From Erysipelotrichaceae bacterium UBA4808 (lineage in GTDB: Bacteria; Bacillota_I; Bacilli_A; Erysipelotrichales; Erysipelotrichaceae), in the NCBI GenBank assembly GCA_002402585.1, contig DHGC01000106.1, positions 1 through 6,888 of the forward strand: a DNA stretch of 6,888 bases, given 5' to 3'. Every line of letters starts with the position of its first letter. Position 1 is the first letter of the stretch. The translations under genes were made by a program, and so were the position numbers. Positions 1 through 6,888 of this stretch are shown piece after piece. The notes below the pieces were generated by a model. The model did not search any database. It was not told the origin of the DNA and saw only the letters and a program-made list of their open reading frames with translations.

Positions 1-1783
1 CTTCGAACTCTTTCTGTAAAGTCGAAGCAAAATCAAAATAGGATTCATTTGCGATGACACAAAGTTTGTTGTAATTCATATCCAACACACGTTCGCCGGA
101 CTGATCGACGCATAAACGTAAACCACGTCCAATCTTTTGACGCTTTGTCATGGTGTCTTTAGACTCAATCAAAGTACATACTTGAAAAACATTGGGATTA
201 TCCCAACCTTCTTTCAAAGCCGAATGAGAAAATAGAAAACGCTTAGGTTCATCAAGACCAAGCAATCTTTCTTTATTCACCATAATCAGGTGATACGCAG
301 ACTCATCATCTGCTGTATCACCTGACTTTGAATTAACATACTTCCCTTTTTTATCCATTGAAAAGTATCCGTCATGGATTTCGGAAGCGTTAAAGTTAAT
401 ATGCGGAAATAAGTCCTTTAGATACTTAAATTGATTATTAATCAAGTAGTCATATTCTTCTTCGAACCATTGAGCATAATCTCCTTTGGAAGTTGTCCCA
501 TCATCGTTGTACAAACGATAGTTTTTTACTTCATCTAGGAAGAACAAACTTAATACTTTTATACCTTTAGACAGATAATGTTTTTCTTTCTTAAGATGTT
601 GGAAGATTGTTTCACGGATTTGTGCACGCTTCAAGATTGTTGGGTTTGATTCATTGATACTTTGACCAATCTTCAAGATCTCACCATTCAAAAACTGAAT
701 ACTCTCATTACCCTCGAAACCATCGATGTCATCCACAATGAAATTCTGGTCTTTATAATAATCAAGTTGACCTGAACTTTCCCATAGATCACTACCCACT
801 CTTACCGTAACTTTACTTCGTTTGATTTCCTTATTCTTCGATAATTGATTGATTTCAACCACTGCTGAATAACCATTCTTAACATTAACAGAAACAAGTT
901 TGACAAATGCAAGGTGTGTTGGTTGGTCTTCTGTAATAGAAGATACTTCAATGTGTTTAACGAGATTTTGATGATACGCATCTACAGGTGTCAAACGATA
1001 CATCATGTTAAACTCTTTACCTTTACGGTACGTGGCGGAATATCGTAGCTTTGCAAGAGGTCTTAATGTATCAATCGCTTCACTAGATTTCGGTGTGTTA
1101 TCCACCGATTGGGGCTCATCAATGATCACAATTGGATTTGTACTCGATATCAGATCAATCGGTTTGTTTCCTGATAAGCGATCATTGGGTCGATTAATGA
1201 TATTTTCACTCTTTTTAAAAGCATCAATGTTTATGATCATGACTTCAATATTTGAACTTGTCGCAAAGCTCTGAACTCGCTCCAATCGATTAGAATCATA
1301 GATGAAGTAGTTATAAATCACATTGTCATAATGTGCTCTAAAATGACTTTCAGTGATTTGAAAGCTCTTATAAACCCCTTCTTTGATTGCGATACTCGGG
1401 ACTACAATGATAAACTTCGTCATCCCGTATAGTTTATTTAGCTCTAGGATTGTTTTCGTATAAACATAGGTCTTGCCTGTACCGGTTTCCATTTCAACTG
1501 AAAAATCTCTACTAACCAATGAAGTCGACATACGAATGTTGTTTTCATCTTGGATCTTTCGGACATTCTGCAAGATCTCACTATTCGTTAATGTTAACTT
1601 ATTCGAAAAGCCAGTTAGATACGACACGGCTTGGCCTTCCAATGAAAACCCACTCACACTCCCTAATCCTTGTGAGATATCGATGGTGAACTGCGACTGT
1701 TTGATCTCCATCCCTTCAAAGATTCTTACAATTGAATTCACCGCATCTGTTTGATACGGTTGTATGCTAAATTTCAGCTCCAT
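1..1783 (-). CDS. res: Type III R-M restriction subunit (Res), 3' end outside window
   Basis: ATP-dependent helicase-endonuclease that acts with Mod to cut DNA lacking methylation. The frame is open from the ATG at 1783 to the window edge: 594 codons plus one base, with no stop. The start is MELKFSIQPYQTDAV. Motifs, by residue: Q-tip PYQTDAV (9-15); Walker A METGTGKT (98-105), preceded by the usual Type III spacer; Walker B DEPQ (222-225), a common variant in this family; motif III SAT (249-251); motif V EGWDNPNV (525-532); motif VI QKIGRGLRL (549-557). Res proteins are usually about 900-1000 residues, so roughly 350-400 are missing, including the C-terminal PD-(D/E)XK nuclease. Its presence therefore cannot be confirmed here. 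The ATG lies 10 bases after the mod stop, with AGGTGAT spanning that stop. An ATG 5 bases earlier is out of frame and stops at once. Confidence 0.95.
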   Translation of the reverse strand, partial: MELKFSIQPYQTDAVNSIVRIFEGMEIKQSQFTIDISQGLGSVSGFSLEGQAVSYLTGFSNKLTLTNSEILQNVRKIQDENNIRMSTSLVSRDFSVEMETGTGKTYVYTKTILELNKLYGMTKFIIVVPSIAIKEGVYKSFQITESHFRAHYDNVIYNYFIYDSNRLERVQSFATSSNIEVMIINIDAFKKSENIINRPNDRLSGNKPIDLISSTNPIVIIDEPQSVDNTPKSSEAIDTLRPLAKLRYSATYRKGKEFNMMYRLTPVDAYHQNLVKHIEVSSITEDQPTHLAFVKLVSVNVKNGYSAVVEINQLSKNKEIKRSKVTVRVGSDLWESSGQLDYYKDQNFIVDDIDGFEGNESIQFLNGEILKIGQSINESNPTILKRAQIRETIFQHLKKEKHYLSKGIKVLSLFFLDEVKNYRLYNDDGTTSKGDYAQWFEEEYDYLINNQFKYLKDLFPHINFNASEIHDGYFSMDKKGKYVNSKSGDTADDESAYHLIMVNKERLLGLDEPKRFLFSHSALKEGWDNPNVFQVCTLIESKDTMTKRQKIGRGLRLCVDQSGERVLDMNYNKLCVIANESYFDFASTLQKEFE

Positions 1784-1788
1784 ATCAT

Positions 1789-1795
1789 ATCACCT
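1789..1795 (-). promoter_or_regulatory. Ribosome binding site of res (AGGTGAT), overlapping the mod stop
   Basis: AGGTGAT matches the extended Shine-Dalgarno sequence GGAGGTGATC. It shares its first bases with the TAG stop codon of mod, and its GG lies about 9 bases before the res ATG. This places termination of mod and initiation of res on the same few bases, typical of coupled translation. Confidence 0.7.
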
Positions 1796-3683
1796 AGATC
1801 GTCGCGACTTTCTCAACACCAGCCGTCTCTAATCGTTTCATCGCATTGATTTTATCATTGTCTGATTCAAAACCACGTTCATCAAAAATAACCTCTCTTG
1901 GCTTCAACATTGCGATTTGAATGATATCTTCTTCAGTGATGGAATTGTTAATGAACACGATGGTTTGATTCATCGCAACACTAAACACTTCTTTTCCATT
2001 GATATTCAAAACATCTACTGGTTTATCAAATACTCCATACTTCAATAAAATCTCATATAAAATATCATGACTAGAGCGTTCTGAAACAAAAACTTCTTGA
2101 TTAAAGATGTTATCTAAATCTTTTGAAGAACTGTCAAAGGTTGAAAAGTTGCTGGTATCTAGTTTGAATACTTTAAACCCGATATCTAACTTATTGGGAT
2201 CGATTGAATCTTCAAGCATTCCTTGATTCTTTTGTTTTTCAACCAGTTCATTTCTTATTTTATCGCCAGCCCTTCGAATCCGTTCTTTACCAATCTCACA
2301 AATATTCTCATATCCTGCTTTGTAAGCTTCTGATTTTTCATCTGTCTTCTCAGGTAGTTGAACCATGATGAACTTACGATTCCCACCATCTTCAGCATTG
2401 AGTTGCATGACTGCATGGGCGGTTGTTGCAGAGCCAGAGAAAAAATCAAGAATAATTGGTGATTTTTCAATAATTGTTGAAATCTTTATTAAATGACTTA
2501 TCAAGGATGATGGTTTGGGGAAATTAAAAACCTTTTGATCAAGAATTTCCATTATTTCTTTTGTGCCATCCTGTGATAAGCCGATTTGATCTGGCAGTTT
2601 TGTACTTACTGAAACATATCCAAATTCTTCGCCGCCTTTCTTCTTATCATCTGATAGAAAATATCTAAAAACTGGCTTACTTATTTTAAGAAAGTCATAG
2701 TCTCCAGGAAATACAATTCTTTTCTCTTCTAAATATTTATTAATTGTATCTTTCGTAATTCTCCATGTAGCATTGGAATTCGGTTTATAAACTTTCCCAT
2801 TCTTAGGATCAACTATATCAAAAAAACTATTTGGTCTTTCACTGGCAGTTGTTTGCTTAGTCAAATCATGAATTCTCCATGCGTCATTTGGAAAATCTGG
2901 AGAATCATAATATCTTCTGCCTTTCCAATCTATCAAAGCTTTGTATTTACTGCTTTTTGATAAAGAAATTATCCACTCATAATCTTGAGAGATACCAAAT
3001 GGAACATCAGATTTTGCAGTTCTTTTTCTCCAAGGAAATGCTGCAATAAAATTTTCTTCTCCAAACATCTCAATGCATATCTTCTTTAAGTTCTCAACTT
3101 CGTTATCATCAATACTAATAAAGATCACCCCATCTTCAGAAAGTAAATTCTTCGCCAACATCAACCTCGGATACATCATATTTAACCAATCAGTATGATA
3201 TCTTCCACTAGTCTCAGGATTAGCTCTTTGTGCTTGATTTGTTTGTTCCTTGTAGTTTTTGATACTATCTTTGAAATCATCTTTATAAACGAAATCACCC
3301 CCTGTATTGTAAGGAGGATCAATGTAGATCATCTTGATCTTGTTATGGTAAGATTTTTGAAGGAGTTTAAGAACTTCTAAGTTATCCCCTTCGATATACA
3401 GGTTCTCAGTTATATCCCAGTTCTTACTTGATTCTTTATTAGGTCTTAGAGTACCTGTAGAAGGACGCTGAGCAAAACGAATCGAATCCGATTTACCATT
3501 CCAAGTGAACTGATAACGTTCATTACGAGCTTCAATTTGTTCACCCAAGATGAGTTTCAATTGATCAAAATCAATCTTTCCTTCAGTTACGACATTAGGA
3601 AATAACTCTTTGATCTTCTCAATGTTCTCCTGGGTGATATCGACACTTTCCATCGATAATTTTTCCATTCTTAATTCTGACAT
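1794..3683 (-). CDS. mod: Type III R-M DNA adenine-N6 methyltransferase (Mod subunit)
   Basis: Transfers a methyl group from S-adenosylmethionine to adenine N6 in the recognition site, and supplies the sequence specificity for Res. At 629 residues it has normal Mod length. The N-terminus contains the Type III signature FTWNGK (59-64) and NLYIEGDNLEVLKLL (94-108). Catalytic motif IV is DPPYNTGG (122-129) and the SAM-binding motif I is DFFSGSATTAHA (413-424). Motif IV before motif I is the beta-class order. The variable block between them (about 205-405) should hold the target recognition domain; it is more AT-rich than its flanks. Residues 500-629 are the likely dimer or Res-contact region. 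Start chosen at the ATG after TGGAGG (3688-3693); Met6 has no ribosome site. The gene overlaps its upstream neighbour by 13 bases, and its stop lies within the SD region of res. No frameshift or long simple repeat is seen, so it appears intact and switched on. Confidence 0.96.
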   Translation of the reverse strand: MSELRMEKLSMESVDITQENIEKIKELFPNVVTEGKIDFDQLKLILGEQIEARNERYQFTWNGKSDSIRFAQRPSTGTLRPNKESSKNWDITENLYIEGDNLEVLKLLQKSYHNKIKMIYIDPPYNTGGDFVYKDDFKDSIKNYKEQTNQAQRANPETSGRYHTDWLNMMYPRLMLAKNLLSEDGVIFISIDDNEVENLKKICIEMFGEENFIAAFPWRKRTAKSDVPFGISQDYEWIISLSKSSKYKALIDWKGRRYYDSPDFPNDAWRIHDLTKQTTASERPNSFFDIVDPKNGKVYKPNSNATWRITKDTINKYLEEKRIVFPGDYDFLKISKPVFRYFLSDDKKKGGEEFGYVSVSTKLPDQIGLSQDGTKEIMEILDQKVFNFPKPSSLISHLIKISTIIEKSPIILDFFSGSATTAHAVMQLNAEDGGNRKFIMVQLPEKTDEKSEAYKAGYENICEIGKERIRRAGDKIRNELVEKQKNQGMLEDSIDPNKLDIGFKVFKLDTSNFSTFDSSSKDLDNIFNQEVFVSERSSHDILYEILLKYGVFDKPVDVLNINGKEVFSVAMNQTIVFINNSITEEDIIQIAMLKPREVIFDERGFESDNDKINAMKRLETAGVEKVATI

Positions 3684-4420
3684 ATGGCCTCCATAGTTTT
3701 TTTCTGTAAGTTCTCAAGACATTGTTTATCTTTTTTAATCTGCATGTGCAAGTCCATACGTCTTGATAGACTGTTCTCTTTACGGTACAGTTCTTCGTTT
3801 TGGTTAATTGCGGTTTGTAACTGCTTTATTTCTTTAGTCCAGCTCAGAAGCATTTGAATATCAATATGAATGCTAGGGTATAGATTCAAATCATTGATGA
3901 TAGTACTTAACTGGATGGCATCTGAGATTTTCATATAATACTCTTTGAGATGCGCCACACGGATTCTTTGATAATCGAGTTGTTGGAAATATTTAATCAA
4001 ATCATTTGACTTACTTAGAACTGGACTGATGATGGTTTCATCGACTGTCGTTAATTCCGAATCATTTAAATTGATACGCTTTAGTGCACTTGAGAGCTGA
4101 AGTTTATCATCCTTCTCACAAAAGAGAATGGTAGGATTTGGAAACAATGAATGCAAGAGTTGATAAACTTCTTGGCTTAACGGAAACACTTTACTAACGA
4201 TTTCTAGCATGAAGAATACTTGATAGATTTCAACAGTATCTTGAAATGAACGAATCCGCGATGTCTCTTCATCTACTAAAGCCACAAGCATTAAAGAAGA
4301 AATATTCTTTTCAATCAATTGTTTCTGCCGTAGCGTACTATGTTCACCCAACTTTTTTAATGGTATTCGTTTTTGAACCAAGCATGCTTTTGGTAAATTC
4401 AAAGTCTCTAGCCAATTCAT
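3671..4420 (-). CDS. DUF4391-like protein between helicase and Type III mod
   Basis: A 249-residue soluble protein without signal peptide or membrane segment. The N-terminal pattern LPKACLVQKRIPLKKL (9-24), followed by an alternating strand/helix region and PTILFCEKDDK (96-106), matches what I remember of DUF4391, a family of unknown function often found beside helicase and methyltransferase genes. I see no nuclease, ATPase or methyltransferase motif. The C-terminal third (about 190-245) is rich in Lys, Glu and Gln with spaced Leu/Ile and is probably helical or coiled-coil, which suits a protein-protein contact. Start choice: the ATG overlaps the helicase stop (ATGA), and GGTGATC just upstream is well placed against the 16S tail. 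The end overlaps mod by 13 bases. A structural or adaptor role for the helicase or Mod is inference. The family assignment is from memory of the pattern, not from a search. Confidence 0.8.
   Translation of the reverse strand: MNWLETLNLPKACLVQKRIPLKKLGEHSTLRQKQLIEKNISSLMLVALVDEETSRIRSFQDTVEIYQVFFMLEIVSKVFPLSQEVYQLLHSLFPNPTILFCEKDDKLQLSSALKRINLNDSELTTVDETIISPVLSKSNDLIKYFQQLDYQRIRVAHLKEYYMKISDAIQLSTIINDLNLYPSIHIDIQMLLSWTKEIKQLQTAINQNEELYRKENSLSRRMDLHMQIKKDKQCLENLQKKTMEAICQN
3688..3693 (-). promoter_or_regulatory. Ribosome binding site of mod (TGGAGG)
   Basis: On the minus strand TGGAGG is followed by CCAT and then the mod ATG. The core is strong but the spacer is short (4 bases). It lies inside the last codons of the DUF4391-like gene, so ribosomes finishing that gene arrive at the site. 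It decides the start at 3683 over the next in-frame Met (Met6), which has no such site. Confidence 0.75.
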
Positions 4421-6888
4421 GCGATCACCATAAACGTTACCAACTCAAAGTCACTTAAGCCAGAGACTTGTTTATCAATCAATGATGTTTTCCCGAGTTT
4501 AAATAGTGAATCAATACCCTTTTCTTCGACTTTTCCCTGAATATCGAAAACAGCCTTCTCTAAGAGATCCGAATAATGGTGCATGTCGTTTCCATTCTTC
4601 GTGTCTCGATTGAATTGATCGACAAGAACAGGAATCGGTTCCTTCTTACCCACTGCCATCAATTTAAGGGCATCAAGGATCTTCTTTGGATGATCATGAC
4701 CATACAAAATAGATCCATCATCTTTGACATAGACCAAATGGAATGGATAGAGTGAATTGTTTGCAATCACGTCACGATCAAACTTACGTTGTTTCAAACA
4801 ATAGACAACCCCTGGTTCAAATTCTTCTTGAATGATTTTCGGAATATCCGTAATCGCATGGACACCCGTAGGATAAGCTTCAAGGACATCGGGATTTGCT
4901 TTCATGAATTGATCCAAAGCCATTAAGAACTCATCAAGTGTCAAATCCGTGATAGAAATACCACCACTCAAATCCTCTAAATCCACCACATCATTTTGGA
5001 GTTGTTTCAATTGTTCACTTCGATACTTCAGATTCTTACTTTCATCACTTAGAAGATCATCTTCACCCGTAGCGGTTATATCCACCATAACCATCCGATC
5101 ACGAACACGGTTTTCTAGATTGATGTACTCATCCAATTCCATGTTTGGCCAAAAATTGACCAACTGGATTTGCTTATTGGTAGAGCCAATACGATCGATT
5201 CGACCAAAACGTTGGATAATTCGAACAGGATTCCAGTGAATATCGTAATTAATTAAGTAGTCACAGTCTTGTAAGTTTTGACCTTCACTGATACAATCCG
5301 TCGCAATCAGTAGGTCAATTTCTTTAATGTTTTGATTCATCTTACTCGATTTCGGTGAAAAATAAGCAAGTATTTCCTCAAAGCCACTTCGCATGTTTGG
5401 TATATTAGACTTAACTAAGCTTGAACCTGTAACGATACCCGTATGAATTCCATGTGTTTTAAGAAAGTATGCTTCAATATGTTCATAAAGATAGACGGCT
5501 GTATCACTGAACGCGGTAAAGACGATGACCTTACGATTATGCTCATTGATTGGATTTAATATTTTTTGTTCGATTTGCTCAATCAAACGTCTCAATTTCG
5601 CATCATCATGCGGTTGGACCGAACGCGCTTGTCTCAACATGGATTCGATGATTACTTTATCTTGTTCTAAGTCATCACGATATTTGATCTGATCCATATC
5701 TTTCAACTTGACCTTGATGGTTTTACCGATTTCAAGTTCATCAATATCTTCATCGTCCATATCTTCCAAAAGCTCACTTAAGTCTTGAACACGATCAAGT
5801 TTCTCAAGTGTCATGTCAATGTTAGAAAGTATACGCTCCAAAGTCATCGCAAACGAACTAACGCTAGACTCCAATCGCTTCAAGAGATTTACTCGCATCA
5901 AATTGACGAGGTTTTTTTCACGATCAGACTGGAAGAAGGCACTTTTTCCTTCCTGGACAACTTGTTTGTATTCACTTTCATATTCTTCACGTTTTATTGG
6001 AAGAACATATAATAATGGCGAATAGATCGGTAACGTTAAACGCAAGATATCATTGTTAATCACTGACAATTTTGGGAAACGCTGTTTCAAATCAATATCC
6101 GTTTTTATTGAGATGGGTTTCAGTCGAGTTGGAAATTCTCCAATACCCGTTGTTTCATAGTATTTTTGAATGTGTTTACGACTGCGTGCAATCGTAACGG
6201 TATTAAGCAGGTTATAAAAATCAAAGTCTAAACTCTTTTGAAGATCTTCAGCTTTTTGTTCCTCACGAGGAAGTTTGCTCCATTCACTGAACTTTGACTG
6301 AGCGACACGCAATGTATTTGCGATACTTTTGATTCCAGCATTTTCTGCAAAAGCATCATCACGATCTTCAGTAATGAACATAATTTGATTCCTAAGATCT
6401 CTAAATCCATTATTCACAGGTGTAGCTGATAACATCAACACCTTCGTCTTAACACCCGATTGAATGATATCTTCCATCAGTTTCTGATAGCGAGTCTTTC
6501 GAGTAGGCGCATTCGGTTTATTTCTAAAGTTGTGGGATTCATCGATGACCACTAGATCATAATTTCCCCAATTCAACTTCGATAAATCAATTTCGCCTGA
6601 ATAACCACCTTCTCTTGATAAGTCCGTATGAAAAAGTACATCGTAATTGAATCGGTCATCAACCAAAGGGTTGAAGACTGAGTTCTGCTTGAAACCAACC
6701 CAATTGGCTCTCAGTTTCTTTGGAGCTAATACAAGAATGCGATCATTCCGCAACTCGTAATATTTGATAATTGCCAATGCTTCAAAGGTCTTCCCCAGTC
6801 CAACTGAATCCGCAATAATGCATCCGTTGTATAATTCAAGTTTTTTGATTGCTCCAACCACTGCATCATGTTGGAAGTTAAAAAGCAT
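4417..6888 (-). CDS. SNF2-like SF2 helicase of an expanded Type III R-M operon, 5' end probably outside window
   Basis: Predicted ATP-dependent DNA translocase or helicase; 823 residues are visible. The N-lobe shows a Q-like motif (FQHDAV, 5-10), Walker A (DSVGLGKT, 27-34), a DESH Walker B box (116-119) and motif III SATP (154-157). The C-lobe shows VIVFTAF (454-460), motif V ATDCISEGQNL (529-539) and motif VI QRFGRIDRIG (559-568). All key ATPase residues are intact. Between the lobes (about 240-450) lies a long charged, helical insertion with an acidic patch near 374-386. Residues from about 640 form a C-terminal extension I cannot assign. The first ATG is the very last codon of the window and sits right at the Q-like motif. 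From memory, relatives carry an N-terminal phospholipase-D-like domain of a few hundred residues before this point, so this Met is probably internal. The stop overlaps the next gene as ATGA. The helicase call is secure; its exact role in defence is inference. Confidence 0.9.
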   Translation of the reverse strand: MLFNFQHDAVVGAIKKLELYNGCIIADSVGLGKTFEALAIIKYYELRNDRILVLAPKKLRANWVGFKQNSVFNPLVDDRFNYDVLFHTDLSREGGYSGEIDLSKLNWGNYDLVVIDESHNFRNKPNAPTRKTRYQKLMEDIIQSGVKTKVLMLSATPVNNGFRDLRNQIMFITEDRDDAFAENAGIKSIANTLRVAQSKFSEWSKLPREEQKAEDLQKSLDFDFYNLLNTVTIARSRKHIQKYYETTGIGEFPTRLKPISIKTDIDLKQRFPKLSVINNDILRLTLPIYSPLLYVLPIKREEYESEYKQVVQEGKSAFFQSDREKNLVNLMRVNLLKRLESSVSSFAMTLERILSNIDMTLEKLDRVQDLSELLEDMDDEDIDELEIGKTIKVKLKDMDQIKYRDDLEQDKVIIESMLRQARSVQPHDDAKLRRLIEQIEQKILNPINEHNRKVIVFTAFSDTAVYLYEHIEAYFLKTHGIHTGIVTGSSLVKSNIPNMRSGFEEILAYFSPKSSKMNQNIKEIDLLIATDCISEGQNLQDCDYLINYDIHWNPVRIIQRFGRIDRIGSTNKQIQLVNFWPNMELDEYINLENRVRDRMVMVDITATGEDDLLSDESKNLKYRSEQLKQLQNDVVDLEDLSGGISITDLTLDEFLMALDQFMKANPDVLEAYPTGVHAITDIPKIIQEEFEPGVVYCLKQRKFDRDVIANNSLYPFHLVYVKDDGSILYGHDHPKKILDALKLMAVGKKEPIPVLVDQFNRDTKNGNDMHHYSDLLEKAVFDIQGKVEEKGIDSLFKLGKTSLIDKQVSGLSDFELVTFMVIA
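4423..4429 (-). promoter_or_regulatory. Ribosome binding site of the DUF4391-like gene (GGTGATC)
   Basis: GGTGATC on the minus strand matches the 3' part of the full Shine-Dalgarno sequence. Aligned to GGAGGTGATC, the spacing from the GG to the ATG is about 8 bases, which is favourable even though the visible match ends 2 bases before the ATG. It lies within the final helicase codons and supports the ATG that overlaps the helicase stop. Confidence 0.55.

Noticed and set aside
1005..1754. Plus-strand open frames at 1005-1274 and 1473-1754
   Set aside because: They lie antisense to res, which has all its family motifs, and their translations show no domain or ribosome site.
2255..2470. Minus-strand 71-codon frame inside mod
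   Set aside because: It is an alternative frame through the SAM-binding region of mod, without a ribosome site.
2820..2826. Run of seven T's (coding strand) in the mod recognition region as a phase-variation switch
   Set aside because: Phase-variable mod genes usually carry much longer homopolymers or tandem repeats. Seven bases encoding Phe-Phe is ordinary here, and the frame is intact.
5911..5917. Classic -1 slippery heptamer (A AAA AAC, coding strand) inside the helicase
   Set aside because: The frame fits, but a shift would reach a TAG after about 16 codons and leave only the N-lobe. I saw no clear downstream hairpin or upstream stimulatory SD. Such heptamers occur by chance in AT-rich genes.
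4246..6025. Plus-strand open frames at 4246-4458, 4949-5239, 5785-6012 and 5813-6025
   Set aside because: All are antisense to the DUF4391-like gene or the helicase; compositions are Ser/Arg/Phe-rich as expected of shadows. No independent coding evidence.
1..6888. DISARM or BREX system
   Set aside because: There is a helicase plus methyltransferase, but no DUF1998 (DrmB-like) protein, no PglZ, no BrxC/BrxL-type ATPase and no PglX. The mod/res motifs are clearly Type III.
1..6888. CRISPR array, tRNA, insertion sequence, attachment site or terminator
   Set aside because: No spaced direct repeats, cloverleaf, terminal inverted repeats or transposase, and no gap between genes large enough to hold such an element.

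Overview
The window holds one tightly packed four-gene cassette, entirely on the minus strand, which I read as an expanded Type III restriction-modification (R-M) locus. In transcription order (right to left) it contains: a large SNF2/SF2-type helicase (4417-6888, probably cut at its N-terminus by the window edge); a 249-residue protein resembling the DUF4391 family (3671-4420); a Type III adenine methyltransferase, Mod (1794-3683); and a Type III restriction helicase-nuclease, Res (1-1783, cut before its nuclease domain). There is no intergenic stretch longer than about 10 bases. The plus-strand reading frames are shadows of these genes.

Organism: base composition is AT-rich, roughly 35-40% GC in the lines I counted by hand. 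TGA acts as a stop (the helicase ends in an ATGA overlap) and tryptophan is coded by TGG, so the code is the standard bacterial one and not the Mycoplasma/Spiroplasma code. Strong Shine-Dalgarno (SD) sites of the GGAGG and AGGTGAT(C) types precede the genes. This fits a low-GC Bacillota or Acholeplasma/Erysipelotrichia-like bacterium. The genus cannot be fixed from this window.

How the genes work together: Mod and Res carry the diagnostic motifs of a classical Type III system. Mod would choose the DNA site and protect host DNA with N6-methyladenine. Res, held in complex with Mod, would use ATP to communicate between unmodified sites and then cleave. The two upstream genes are not part of a minimal Type III system. 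They overlap each other and mod so tightly (4 and 13 bases) that all four are almost certainly co-transcribed and translationally coupled. The helicase has an intact ATPase core and begins in the window directly at its Q-like motif; relatives I recall carry a phospholipase-D-like domain in front of this point. The DUF4391-like protein has no recognisable catalytic motif and may be an adaptor. The biologically interesting proposition is that the locus is a four-component defence system with two separate DNA-dependent ATPases. The operon promoter, the helicase N-terminus, the Res nuclease and the terminator all lie outside the window.
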